This document shows, piece after piece, positions 7,622 to 17,020 of a stretch of DNA of 23,098 nucleotides. The stretch spans positions 71,355-94,452 of the forward strand of contig DDGE01000022.1 in assembly GCA_002337545.1 (NCBI GenBank), given 5' to 3'. A model generated the notes under the pieces. The model saw only the letters and a program-made list of their open reading frames with translations. It was not told the origin of the DNA and did not search any database. Position numbers and translations under genes: made by a program. This DNA comes from Phycisphaerales bacterium UBA1910 (lineage in GTDB: Bacteria > Planctomycetota > Phycisphaerae > Phycisphaerales > UBA1924). Position 1 is the stretch's first letter. Every line of letters starts with the position of its first letter.

Positions 7622-9691
7622 TCAATCGTCGTCCCCATGCCCCGCGAAGGCCGCAATGACCTCCTGCTGGATATGCGGCGGCGTGTTCTCGTCGTGCGAG
7701 TACTCCATGGTGTAGCTGCCGGCCCCGCCCGTGATGGACTTGAGCTCCGTCGAGAAGGTCTGCAGCTCACTCACCGGCGCTTCCGCAACCACGGTGCACA
7801 TATCCCCCGGCAGCATCTGCGTGTCCTGCACACGCCCACGCTTGGTCGACAGATCGCCCGCGATGTCGCCCATCTTCTCAGACGGAACGGTCACCTCAAG
7901 GTGCACAAAGGGCTCAAGCAGCACCGGGCGGGCCTTGTTGACCGCGTCGATAAACGCCTTCTTGCCCGCCGTGATGAACGCGATCTCCTTGGAGTCCACA
8001 TCATGGTGCTTGCCGTCGTACACCTCGACGCGGATATTCTGCATCGGGTAGCCGGCCACCGCACCGTGCTCCAGCGCCTGACGCACGCCCTTCTCGATCG
8101 CGGGCATGAACTGGCGTGGGACAGAGCCACCAACCGTTGCATTGACAAACTCAAACCCCGTCTCATGGTCCGCAGGAAGCGGCTCGACACGCAGGTACAC
8201 CTCGCCGAACTGACCCGCACCGCCAGACTGCTTCTTGTGACGGTGATGACCATCGGCCTTGGCCGTGATCGTCTCCTTATACGCGACCCTGGGCGGCTGG
8301 GTGTCGAGCTCGATGCCCATCTGGTCCTTGAACTTCTCAAGCACAATCCGAAGATGCATCTCGCCCAGACCACGCATCACCGTCTGCTTCGTCGCAGCGA
8401 TCCGCTCGATAACCAGCGACGGGTCCTCCGCGAGCAGCTTGTGCAACGCCCCAGAGAACTTCGTCTCGTCCGCATGGTTCTTCAGCTCGATCGCCAAGCC
8501 GTACATCGGCTTGGGCAACGGCAGCGGCTTGAGATGCACCGAATCCAGATCGTGCCCCTCGTGCAGCACCGCGTCGAAATGGACATCGTCGATCTTGCCC
8601 ACGGCCCCGATATCGCCCGGGCCCAGCTCCTCGACCTCATGCGAGTCCTTGCCCTGCCGCTTCAGCAGGTGCCCGATGCGGACGGGCTTCTTGGCGTCGC
8701 CGATGATGAGCTCGGACTTGGCCTTGATGGTGCCCTGATGGACACGGAAAACACCGAGCTTGCCGACGAACGGGTCCGTGGTGCACTTGAACACATGCGC
8801 CAGAACCGGCTTCGACGGGTCAGGATCGGCATGGAACTCGTGCTCGTCGCCGCCCTCCTCATCACGCTTGAGGAACGGACGCGGGTTGCCCTCCAGCGGG
8901 TTGGGCAGCAGCGAGGCGATCAGGTGCAGCAGCTGCGGGATGCCCGCCCCGGACTTGGCGCTGCAGTAAGCAATCGGAACCAGATGCGCCTCACGCAGCG
9001 CCTGCTCGAACACATCGTGCAGCTGCTGCTTGGTAATATTCTGCTCGTCACCATCCTCGAGATACTTGTCCATGAGGTCGTCCTGAACCTCGACGATCTG
9101 CTCGATAATGGCCTGGTGCGCATCCCCCTCAGATGAGAAAAGCGTGTCGCCCTCGCCCTCATCATCAAAGACCGAAATGCAGGCCCCGCGATCGGGCGTC
9201 GGGAGATTGATGGGAAGACACTCCGAGCCGAACTCCTCCTTGATCTGATCGGTCAACGCTTCGAGGTCCGCACCGTCATCATCGATCCGGTTCACAATGA
9301 TCATCCGCGGCAGGTTACGCTGCTTGGCGATGTTCATCATCCGCCGCGTCATCGGCGCGATCCCGTCGTGCGCGTTGATGACAACACAGACAGTCTCGAC
9401 GGCCGGGAACACGGAGATCGCCAAGCCCGAGAAATCAGCCAGACCAGGCGTATCGATCATGTTGACCATGTGCCCCTCGTGATCGAAGTGCAGCATGCTC
9501 GTCCGCAATGAATGCTTGTGGTGCTTTTCCTCTTCGGACCAATCCGAGAAGGTGGTGCCGTCCTCGATCGAGCCCATGCGGTCGATGGTGCCCGTCGCGA
9601 ACAGGAGGCGTTCGGCCAGGAGCGTCTTCCCCGCTCCGGTTTGTCCTACAAGTGCGATGTTTCTGATATCCGCCGGGGATCTTTGAGCCAT
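7622..9691 (-). CDS. Elongation factor G-like translational GTPase
   Basis: The protein has 689 residues, normal EF-G length. I chose the ATG at 9691 because of the strong AAAGGAGG ribosome binding site 8 nt upstream. The G-domain has the P-loop GQTGAGKT (residues 16-23), DTPG (80-83) and NRID (134-137). These differ from the AHIDAGKTT and NKxD of canonical EF-G, which places it with the EF-G-like (FusA2-type) paralogues rather than the housekeeping factor. The later domains are recognisable: domain II after residue ~300 (KPVLAHVFKCTTDPFVGKL), domain III (GLGEMHLRIVLEKF), domain IV (GGAGQFGEVYLRVEPL, then VGGSVPRQFMPAIEKGV) and domain V (LEPFVHLEVTVPSEKMGDIAGDL, GRVQ). The protein ends in an acidic GHGDDD tail. 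It likely acts on the ribosome in a GTP-dependent way; the exact role of this paralogue group is not settled. It ends in an intrinsic terminator. Confidence 0.92.
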   Translation of the reverse strand: MAQRSPADIRNIALVGQTGAGKTLLAERLLFATGTIDRMGSIEDGTTFSDWSEEEKHHKHSLRTSMLHFDHEGHMVNMIDTPGLADFSGLAISVFPAVETVCVVINAHDGIAPMTRRMMNIAKQRNLPRMIIVNRIDDDGADLEALTDQIKEEFGSECLPINLPTPDRGACISVFDDEGEGDTLFSSEGDAHQAIIEQIVEVQDDLMDKYLEDGDEQNITKQQLHDVFEQALREAHLVPIAYCSAKSGAGIPQLLHLIASLLPNPLEGNPRPFLKRDEEGGDEHEFHADPDPSKPVLAHVFKCTTDPFVGKLGVFRVHQGTIKAKSELIIGDAKKPVRIGHLLKRQGKDSHEVEELGPGDIGAVGKIDDVHFDAVLHEGHDLDSVHLKPLPLPKPMYGLAIELKNHADETKFSGALHKLLAEDPSLVIERIAATKQTVMRGLGEMHLRIVLEKFKDQMGIELDTQPPRVAYKETITAKADGHHRHKKQSGGAGQFGEVYLRVEPLPADHETGFEFVNATVGGSVPRQFMPAIEKGVRQALEHGAVAGYPMQNIRVEVYDGKHHDVDSKEIAFITAGKKAFIDAVNKARPVLLEPFVHLEVTVPSEKMGDIAGDLSTKRGRVQDTQMLPGDMCTVVAEAPVSELQTFSTELKSITGGAGSYTMEYSHDENTPPHIQQEVIAAFAGHGDDD

Positions 9692-9905
9692 GGCTGCCGC
9701 CTCCTTTCGGGCGGGCAGTGTCGGCTCCGGTGCGGCGGGTCTGAACGCCAGTCGTCGCATCGCGGGCCGGCAATGCCCGCGGGTTGAGTTGTCCGGACCG
9801 GTGTGCTCAGTCCAACAGGGAGTCTAGCAAGACTCGTGCAACTATGGAAGAGGCAACCGGGATGAATCGATCCGGTATACACTTTCACCCGTCGCGAGGG
9901 GGATC

Positions 9906-11369
9906 ATGCCCGATATAGAAACAAGTTGCGAACACCCATGCCCGGAGTGCGGCGGCGATCCACGGATCACACGCCATCGACTCAAAGGACTCTCACATCG
10001 AGCTGCGTACATTGCTGTGGGTTTCTGGGCGTTCTTGCTCGTGCTCGTCGTGGCGTACTCGCTGCCGTGGGTTCAGGACAAGGTCGGGAATCAACTCGCG
10101 ATCTACACGTCCGCATCAGGCGGAGGGCAGTACGAGTATTGCAACCCACTCACACCCGCGATCTCAATCGCAGATCTGCGGAACGACACGACTGGGCCTC
10201 AGCAGATCCGGGACGTATTCCAGCCATTGAGCACTGAGTACGGGCGATGGTGGGCGGATACCCGAGTCCGGTTTGTCTTTGTCAGTACCGAAGGTATGCG
10301 GTACGATCAGCGCACGCGTGGCTTTGGTGGCGTCTGGTCCAGTGAACACGCGAACACCTATTTTACGGATGTCACACACGAACCCATCGGCGATGGGCCT
10401 TGGGATTACCCGCTCGACGTTGTCGATACCGATGCGTATTCCAACTTTCGCACGAACGAACGTTCGTGGTTCGGGCTGCGGATCGATGAGAAGCGACTCA
10501 ACGGCGGTCAGTCCTATCGCAAATCAATCAACGTCTTCCAGTTCCTGGTCTCCGTCATCTCGGTGCTGCTCATCGTGCACCTTATGTTTCGACTTTTCTG
10601 GGCCTTCCTAAAGAAATGGGATCACACCCCCAAGCGCCATCGACTGATCCATCGGGCCGCGATCTCAGTTGCGTTCATAGTGCTTCTCGTGTTTGGATAT
10701 CGCCTGAAGAGTGAGTATCACCATATTGCAGGAGTTGACATCACGAAGGTAGACCCGAGTCAGATCGGGGATTGGATCGACTCCGAACAGTTCGAGCAGT
10801 TTCTCGTGGATCCCGACCAGACGGAATCCTTGATCGCGTGCTTGCGCGAGCTCAGCGCGGATCTCCCTGACGATCTGATTCTGGCATACCAGACCATGCG
10901 GGACACAGACGCGAACTCGATCACCGAATACACCATCCTCAACGCGCAGCTCCGATACAACGCGGAGTTGATGTCATTCAGTCGTTTACGTTTTTTAGAG
11001 AGTGGCCCCAATGCAACGACAACACCCGGCACACTCCCGGGATACCTCGAGCATGGTTTCACATTTGATCATGCTGCAGATTGGGGAGCACTCTGGATCG
11101 GATACAACTCTGCTTCTGATTCCAGACATGTATCGATCTACTGGACCCGCCTGATCTTTGCAGGTTTTGTCGCGTGGATGGCACTGCGGATTGCGCTCTG
11201 GATCGCGCACCGGTTCGCGTTTCGTTCACAACGCCAACGTGCTGGACGCGACCAGTGTATCTACTGCGCATACCCGCTCAATGAGCACGCGTTACAACTT
11301 CGTCGTGATGCGAACCCAGAGAGTCAACCACCCTCGCCACCCAAGATGATTGATCCTGATCTGATATGA
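9906..11369 (+). CDS. Membrane protein with zinc ribbons at both ends (first of a tandem pair)
   Basis: The protein has 487 residues. The start is an ATG preceded by GAGGGGG. The N-terminus has a CPECGG motif (Cys 12 and 15, with a further Cys 8). Predicted transmembrane segments lie at about residues 33-55, 208-232, 250-266 and 411-436. The C-terminus has CIYCAYPL (Cys 451 and 454). With four membrane spans, both Cys-rich ends would be on the same side, presumably the cytoplasm, and the two ~150-residue loops on the other. It overlaps the next gene by four bases (ATGA), so translation is probably coupled. The neighbour has the same plan with little sequence identity, indicating an old duplication. 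I recognise no known family. The two CxxC pairs could form one zinc site together within or between chains. The function is unknown. Confidence 0.75.
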   Translation: MPDIETSCEHPCPECGGDPRITRHRLKGLSHRAAYIAVGFWAFLLVLVVAYSLPWVQDKVGNQLAIYTSASGGGQYEYCNPLTPAISIADLRNDTTGPQQIRDVFQPLSTEYGRWWADTRVRFVFVSTEGMRYDQRTRGFGGVWSSEHANTYFTDVTHEPIGDGPWDYPLDVVDTDAYSNFRTNERSWFGLRIDEKRLNGGQSYRKSINVFQFLVSVISVLLIVHLMFRLFWAFLKKWDHTPKRHRLIHRAAISVAFIVLLVFGYRLKSEYHHIAGVDITKVDPSQIGDWIDSEQFEQFLVDPDQTESLIACLRELSADLPDDLILAYQTMRDTDANSITEYTILNAQLRYNAELMSFSRLRFLESGPNATTTPGTLPGYLEHGFTFDHAADWGALWIGYNSASDSRHVSIYWTRLIFAGFVAWMALRIALWIAHRFAFRSQRQRAGRDQCIYCAYPLNEHALQLRRDANPESQPPSPPKMIDPDLI

Positions 11370-12817
11370 CACGACGCGAACTCACACACACATGCCCCGA
11401 ATGCGGCGGCGACGCAACGCGCATCCGCGATCGACACCCCACGATCATGCGGAAACCCAAGGCGTATCGGTGGATCGCGATCGCGGTATTGCTCTGTGTG
11501 TATGTTGGGCTCATCATCGTGATGAGCGATTGGCATACATCGAAATGGAAGCCTCCGCCGCCTCGATCGAATGACACGATCTATACAATGAATGCGTCGA
11601 TCGATTCGGACACCCTGACGCTCGACGAGTTCACGCGTGCTCTCGATGATGATGACGAGATCCTTGATCGGTTCCGAACACAGATTCTGAAGGCTTTGCA
11701 AACCGAAAGCGTGTATGGGTCACCCGCAGAAGTTGGGCGTATCCGTATGGAAGTCCCCACATTCACGGGGTGGGATACCCAAACGCGAATCTATTCGTTC
11801 TTTGGGCCGCTCATCTCCACCCAAAACGATACCTTTGTCAAGGATCATCGCACTCGCGAACCAATGCCCGAGAACCCGCTCGCGGTTGAGCAAGTCCAGC
11901 GCCGGTACTGGCCGGCATACGATGTTCAATCTGATCTCGCGGGAGGCACCAAACGACGCGGATTCACACTCCATTACACCCGGCTCATCGCGCTCATCAC
12001 CTTCATCGCGATGGTGTCGTGGACGATCTCGTTGTTACCCAAGGTCCGCAACCACACATGGTCAGCACGGACCCTGGCCAGTGCGGCACTCCTGCTCTTG
12101 GTTGCACTCATCGCGTGGCAAACACCCCACCGTTTGGACGGCATGAACGGCGCCTGGAAGGCGCCGATCGAGTCCACGGGTTGGTTCGACTCGGATGAGC
12201 TTGCAACAATACTCGAAGATCAGGATCTCTTACGCTCGTACCTCCGCGACAGGTTTGACAAGATGTCACTCGTCCATGATCCGGCGCACCTTGGGTATTA
12301 CATGCAACAGGGGTATACCTTTGGAGTCGCGATCGGACACGAATACCGATCCATTTCTCCTCGTCCTGAGAGACCCCGAGTCATTGAGAACACACATGCT
12401 GAGCTCGCCTATCGCAAGCCACTTGTCCGGTTCAAGAGCATCTACGCGCACCTGCGGGTTTGGTACAACCAGGAACTCGACCCGGACAATCAGGACCTGT
12501 ACAGACGAGGCTCATTCATTGAGAACCTGAAAGACCACGGCATGCTCCGGATCGAGCGGTTCTCAGGCAACGAGATGCGTCAGCACACCATCGACATGAC
12601 CACACTCCTCATCACCCTCTCCGTCCCGTTCTGGGCATGGGTCGTTGTGCATCTGATCGGAGACGCACGGATCTGGATGACCCAGCGCAAACGCGTAAAC
12701 CGCGGCCAGTGCATCTACTGCGGCTACCGCGCAGCAAACGAGGCATTGGCCGCCCGCTGGGAAGATGCCCCGGAAGATGGACGCTCTCACAATCGAGTCA
12801 CGGACAACCCTGATTGA
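11366..12817 (+). CDS. Membrane protein with zinc ribbons at both ends (second of a tandem pair)
   Basis: The protein has 483 residues. The start codon overlaps the stop codon of the upstream paralogue (ATGA). The layout repeats that of the neighbour: CPECGG at residues 10-15, transmembrane segments at about 34-53, 204-223, 235-251 and 410-431, and CIYCGYRA at 449-456. The first loop contains an acidic stretch (DDDDE near residue 95). No catalytic motif is seen. The conserved plan in a coupled gene pair suggests the two products form a heteromeric membrane complex; this is inference. The 3' end overlaps the stop region of the convergent FG-GAP gene by 20 bp. The function is unknown. Confidence 0.75.
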   Translation: MTRRELTHTCPECGGDATRIRDRHPTIMRKPKAYRWIAIAVLLCVYVGLIIVMSDWHTSKWKPPPPRSNDTIYTMNASIDSDTLTLDEFTRALDDDDEILDRFRTQILKALQTESVYGSPAEVGRIRMEVPTFTGWDTQTRIYSFFGPLISTQNDTFVKDHRTREPMPENPLAVEQVQRRYWPAYDVQSDLAGGTKRRGFTLHYTRLIALITFIAMVSWTISLLPKVRNHTWSARTLASAALLLLVALIAWQTPHRLDGMNGAWKAPIESTGWFDSDELATILEDQDLLRSYLRDRFDKMSLVHDPAHLGYYMQQGYTFGVAIGHEYRSISPRPERPRVIENTHAELAYRKPLVRFKSIYAHLRVWYNQELDPDNQDLYRRGSFIENLKDHGMLRIERFSGNEMRQHTIDMTTLLITLSVPFWAWVVVHLIGDARIWMTQRKRVNRGQCIYCGYRAANEALAARWEDAPEDGRSHNRVTDNPD

Positions 12818-15152
12818 ACGCGGACAGGAACGCGGACACATCTGCGATGGTGACATCCCCGTCTTCATCAAAGTCCGCCAACAAATCCTGATCGAGGAAC
12901 GCGACTACGAACGCGGATGCATCAAAGAAGTTCAGCTGACCGTCACGATTCAGATCCGCCGCACATGGGATACAGCCGCTCTGGAACACGGTGAGTTGAT
13001 CATCGTTCTCTGACATGACCGCGACATCAAGACTCTGATTCCCATCGAGGTCGCCGATCACGGATGCCATTGCGCTGCCCTCGATAAACATGTGCTCCGC
13101 TTGCTCAAACCCACCGAAGCCATCAGCATAAAACACACTGAGCTGATGCAGCAAACCACTCACAATGTCCGGGTGGCCATCATGATTCAGGTCCGCGATA
13201 TGTGCTTCGCGTGGTGTGTTGGGCATGTCCAGATCAACTAGAGCGACAAAGCTCCCGCTCCCGTCATTGCTGTAAATGTGGAGCATGTCCGCCTTGGATC
13301 CGAGAATGAGATCCGAATCCCCATCGGAATCAAGGTCACCAAGAGTGACCGACCAGACCTGATCAGCCGGCTGGATCAAACCAACCTGCGAGAGCGATCC
13401 GGTCCCGTCATTGGCTTGGACCGATACAAGATTGTCAGTGAAGTGACTGACGACCATGTCAAGATCACCATCAAGGTCAATATCACCCACGGCGAACCGG
13501 TTCGGGTGGGAAGGCAGCACCTGAGAAATCGGCAAGCCGAGCAAACCATTGCCAAGCCCCGGATAGATATCCACCCTGTCAAGGCTCCTATACATCGCGA
13601 TCACATCCGTGATCCCGTCGTTCGTCAGATCAGCAAGCGCAATGAGCGGAACATACTCCTCACCCATCCCGTAAGTCATCGGCGTCGCATATGTCCCGTC
13701 ACCATTCCCGAGGTGCACACTGAAGTCATCGCTGTACTGGTTCGCGGTCACGATGTCGGGTATCCCGTCCCCGTTCAGATCACCGAGATCAAGATTGCTA
13801 TGACGCCCGGACAGCGAGACCTGACCCGAAACCGGGAAGGTCCCATCGCCATCGTTCAGGAAGACGCTCGGCTCCTCCTCAAACGCGCCAGTCGTGGATG
13901 CAACGAGATCAAGATCGCCATCAGCATCCAGGTCTGCAATCCGCAACGAGTTCGAAACCTCGTCCATCTCCACGCGCAGTGGATTCGGGAACGCCGCGTT
14001 GCCAGCGTTCAGCAGAATCTGAAGATAACTCCTGTTCGCCGGCTCATGATGAACAACGATGTCCTGATCGCCATCCGAATCCAGATCCGCAAAGAGCATT
14101 CCGAGCGGGTCTGCCCCAAGCGAGAACAGCGATGTCTCTGGCTCCAACTCGCCACCAGCCAACCCGCGCATAAACGAAACCTGATCCGACTGAAGCACTA
14201 CATCATCGATCCCATCGCCGTCGAGGTCGGACATCCCGTGAACCACCGACGATGTCTCATAGGGTGTTCCAACGGTAAATGAGCCGTCACCTTGCCCAAA
14301 CATCCTGATCACATATGTTTCAGGACCAGTGGCGGACTGCCCCTCTGCAAAAATGTCTGCGTGCTGATCGCCGTCGATATCTCGAAGCTCTCGGATCGTG
14401 AAATCGATATCAGGAACGCTCTGCACGAACAGCCCCTGGAATGTACCATCGCCGACGCCAAAGCTCGACCACACATTGCCATCACCGAAAGCCGGCTGAT
14501 ACACGAGATCAAGGTGATTGTCGCCATTGATGTCATCGAACCATACCCGCGGATTCTGCGCCTGCAAGTTGTGCGATACAGGCGGCAGCAGCGAGCCGGC
14601 GCCGTCATTCAGATAGATATTGAGATTGCTGGACTGGTTGACCGTGGTCATGACATCCATCGCACCGTCCGAGTTGATGTCCGCGGCATACAACGCATTC
14701 AAGTTGCCGCTGAAATCCGCGTCATACATCGCGGGCCCAGAGTAGGACCCGCTCTCATTGCCTGTGTAGACAAGAACATGAAAGAGCGTGCCAACGACGA
14801 TGTCCTGGTGCTGATCCCCATTGATATCCGCAAAGAACGCATCCTGCGTCACGCCCGTACCGCTGGGCAACTGAATCGACTCCTGCGCGTACTGTCCGTG
14901 CTGGTCAAGACCAAGAACATGGATCATGCGAACCTGGTTCGATCGCGTGTCTTGCGCGACAAGAATCTCCGGCACACCGTCCTGATCGACATCCCTGATG
15001 TCAACCCCATCGATATCGCCGTGATACAGGATGGATTCTCCTGCACGGAAGACATCATCGGGATCACAATCCTGCGCCCAAGCAACTGATGTTCCTGAGA
15101 TCGCGATCAATGTGATCAACCGAAAAGAATACTTCGATATGCGATTATTCAT
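12798..15152 (-). CDS. Secreted FG-GAP/VCBS repeat protein with dockerin-like tail
   Basis: The protein has about 784 residues. I chose the ATG at 15152, which follows GGAGATAAGG; an ATG at 15164 would add four residues. The signal peptide is clear (RISKYSFR, a hydrophobic LITLIAISG core, cleavage at AWA-Q). The mature protein is built from about fourteen repeats with a D-x-(D/N)-x-D-G-x-x-D-(I/L/V) calcium loop, such as DLDSDGDQDI and DLNGDGIPDI. This is the integrin-like FG-GAP/VCBS beta-propeller pattern, suggesting one or two propellers. The last ~55 residues hold two dockerin-like loops (DLNRDGQLNFFDASAF and DFDEDGDVTIADVSAF) and a QGCP end, matching the tail of the protein at 837-3725. 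An extracellular calcium-binding adhesion or matrix role is likely. It converges on the tandem membrane-protein genes with a 20-bp overlap. Confidence 0.9.
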   Translation of the reverse strand: MNNRISKYSFRLITLIAISGTSVAWAQDCDPDDVFRAGESILYHGDIDGVDIRDVDQDGVPEILVAQDTRSNQVRMIHVLGLDQHGQYAQESIQLPSGTGVTQDAFFADINGDQHQDIVVGTLFHVLVYTGNESGSYSGPAMYDADFSGNLNALYAADINSDGAMDVMTTVNQSSNLNIYLNDGAGSLLPPVSHNLQAQNPRVWFDDINGDNHLDLVYQPAFGDGNVWSSFGVGDGTFQGLFVQSVPDIDFTIRELRDIDGDQHADIFAEGQSATGPETYVIRMFGQGDGSFTVGTPYETSSVVHGMSDLDGDGIDDVVLQSDQVSFMRGLAGGELEPETSLFSLGADPLGMLFADLDSDGDQDIVVHHEPANRSYLQILLNAGNAAFPNPLRVEMDEVSNSLRIADLDADGDLDLVASTTGAFEEEPSVFLNDGDGTFPVSGQVSLSGRHSNLDLGDLNGDGIPDIVTANQYSDDFSVHLGNGDGTYATPMTYGMGEEYVPLIALADLTNDGITDVIAMYRSLDRVDIYPGLGNGLLGLPISQVLPSHPNRFAVGDIDLDGDLDMVVSHFTDNLVSVQANDGTGSLSQVGLIQPADQVWSVTLGDLDSDGDSDLILGSKADMLHIYSNDGSGSFVALVDLDMPNTPREAHIADLNHDGHPDIVSGLLHQLSVFYADGFGGFEQAEHMFIEGSAMASVIGDLDGNQSLDVAVMSENDDQLTVFQSGCIPCAADLNRDGQLNFFDASAFVVAFLDQDLLADFDEDGDVTIADVSAFLSAFNQGCP

Positions 15153-15281
15153 CCTTATCTCCATCTCAAGATCAATGAAAGTTGCCTCATATACCGCGAG
15201 TGTACATCAACAGCGATTGAACACAAGCACCGCTTAGGCAATCAACCCCAAAGCCCGTGCAAGGCCGATCAGATTGGCGGC

Positions 15282-15287
15282 TAAAAT
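15282..15287 (+). promoter_or_regulatory. Candidate -10 box of gltX, possibly leaderless
   Basis: TAAAAT lies only 8 nt before the gltX ATG at 15296. No Shine-Dalgarno sequence is visible between them. If this is the -10 box, transcription would start at or next to the start codon. No good -35 box is present. Confidence 0.3.
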
Positions 15288-15295
15288 CATGGCCT

Positions 15296-17020
15296 ATGAG
15301 CACCCCGAACGATCAAACCGTCATCACCCGCTTCGCCCCATCCCCCACCGGGCACCTCCACATCGGGGGGGCACGAACGGCCCTGCTGTGCTGGGCATAC
15401 GCCCAACACGCCCAGAATGAGGGGGGCAACGGGCGATTCCTGCTCCGCATCGAGGACACCGACCAAACCCGCTCCTCCGAATCATCCACGCAGGGCATCC
15501 TCAAGGACCTCGCATGGCTCGGGATCGACTGGGCCGACGGACCAAGCGTTGAGCACGACGGCAAAACCATCGGCGGCGACGACCGCGCCGTCGGCCCCTA
15601 CTACCAGTCCCAACGCCTCGATCTCTACAACGAGCACATCAACAAGCTCATCGAATCCGACCACGCCTACCCCGCGTTCGAAACACCCGAAGAGCTGGAG
15701 GCGAAACGCAAGGTCGCGATCGAAGCCAAGACCGGATACAAGTACGATCGCGCTGCTCTTGAGATCCCACGCGAGGAGCGGATGCAGCGACTGGCGGCCG
15801 GCGAGCCGCATGTCGTGCGCCTCAAGATGCCCGATTCGCCCATCACGGTCCACGACCAGATCCTCGGCGATGTGACCGTCGGGCCCGACGAGTTCGACGA
15901 CTTCATTATCCGGAAGCGAGATGGGTTCCCGACCTACCACCTGGCGGTCGTTGTCGATGATGCGTTGATGGGGGTGACGCATGTGCTGCGTGGGCAGGAG
16001 CACCTGATCAACACGCCTCGGCATATCGCGATTCAGCGGGCGCTGGGGTTTGACTCGCCCACCTATGCGCACATGCCGCTGATCTTTAACCCGGACGGGT
16101 CGAAGATGAGCAAGCGGGATAAGGACAAAACGGCCAAGAAGGCGGTCAAAGAGGCCAAGCTCGAATCGTCACCTATCGACGGGCTCAGCGATGCTGACTT
16201 TGCCAAGTGGCTCAAGGACAAGACGCGTCAGCTGCCGAGCGATCAGCTCATTGCGCTGGCGAATCATCTCGATGTTCATCTGCCCGAGATCGATGTCGAG
16301 GACTTTCGTCGGGCGGGCTACCTTCCCGAGGCGCTCAACAACTACCTCGCGCTGCTTGGGTGGAACCCCAAGGCCAAGAACGAGGACGGCACCGATGTCG
16401 AGCGATTCGATATGGGCTACCTCGCGTCGCACTACGGGTTCGAGGGCATGGGCAAGGGGCAGGCGAAGTTTGATCGCGTGAAGCTGTTGAGCTTTAACGC
16501 CGACACGATTGCCGAGCTGTCCGACGATGCGTTTGCGACGCGCTGGCGGGAATGGGCAGCGAGCTATGACCCCGCGCTGTGCGAGAAGTTCAGTGCCGAG
16601 GACATGCGGCTGCTCGCCCCGGCTGTCAAGACCCGCTGCAAGACCCTTGCCGACGGGCGATCCGTCATCGGGTTCGCGTTCATCGACGACGACGCGATCG
16701 AGTTCGACGGCAAGGCGCTGCACAAAGCGCTGCTCAAGGGCGATGCCAAGGGGCTCGAGATGCTCAAGCTTTACCGAGTGTTCCTCGACTCCATCGAGTC
16801 GTTCACGCCCGAAGTGATCGAGCAGGGTGTCAAAGACTTCTGCGAACAGCACGAGGTCGGCATGGGCAAGGTTGCCCAGCCGATCCGGGTCGCGGTGACC
16901 GGCGGCCCGGTGTCGCCGCCGTTGGGGCAGACGCTGGCGATCATCGGCAAAGACGCCGTGGGTGCGCGGATCGATCGATGCGTCGCCGAAGCTGAACACA
17001 CGCTCGCTGCGAAGCAGTGA
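15296..17020 (+). CDS. gltX: Glutamyl-tRNA synthetase with an insertion after KMSKR
   Basis: The protein has 574 residues. It ligates glutamate to tRNA-Glu using ATP, in the cytoplasm. The start is the ATG giving MSTPNDQTVITRFAPSPTG; frames reaching further upstream lack support. The HIGH-type motif is HIGGA at residues 22-26, the KMSKS motif is SKMSKR at 269-274, and RIEDTDQTRS and LRGQEHLINTPRH are standard GluRS segments. After KMSKR the protein carries about 55-60 extra Lys/Glu/Asp-rich residues (about 275-333) before the usual VEDFRRAGYLPEALNNYLALLGW segment, where typical bacterial enzymes have only a short link. The C-terminal anticodon-binding domain is complete and ends in RVAVTGGPVSPPL and a helix with IDRC. 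Because glnS is present, this enzyme can be a discriminating GluRS, but that cannot be shown from sequence alone. Confidence 0.97.
   Translation: MSTPNDQTVITRFAPSPTGHLHIGGARTALLCWAYAQHAQNEGGNGRFLLRIEDTDQTRSSESSTQGILKDLAWLGIDWADGPSVEHDGKTIGGDDRAVGPYYQSQRLDLYNEHINKLIESDHAYPAFETPEELEAKRKVAIEAKTGYKYDRAALEIPREERMQRLAAGEPHVVRLKMPDSPITVHDQILGDVTVGPDEFDDFIIRKRDGFPTYHLAVVVDDALMGVTHVLRGQEHLINTPRHIAIQRALGFDSPTYAHMPLIFNPDGSKMSKRDKDKTAKKAVKEAKLESSPIDGLSDADFAKWLKDKTRQLPSDQLIALANHLDVHLPEIDVEDFRRAGYLPEALNNYLALLGWNPKAKNEDGTDVERFDMGYLASHYGFEGMGKGQAKFDRVKLLSFNADTIAELSDDAFATRWREWAASYDPALCEKFSAEDMRLLAPAVKTRCKTLADGRSVIGFAFIDDDAIEFDGKALHKALLKGDAKGLEMLKLYRVFLDSIESFTPEVIEQGVKDFCEQHEVGMGKVAQPIRVAVTGGPVSPPLGQTLAIIGKDAVGARIDRCVAEAEHTLAAKQ

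Noticed and set aside
7604..9136. Long plus-strand ORF of 510 codons opposite the EF-G-like gene
   Set aside because: It is an antisense shadow with Arg/Leu/His-rich composition. The minus-strand gene has all EF-G domains and a strong ribosome binding site.
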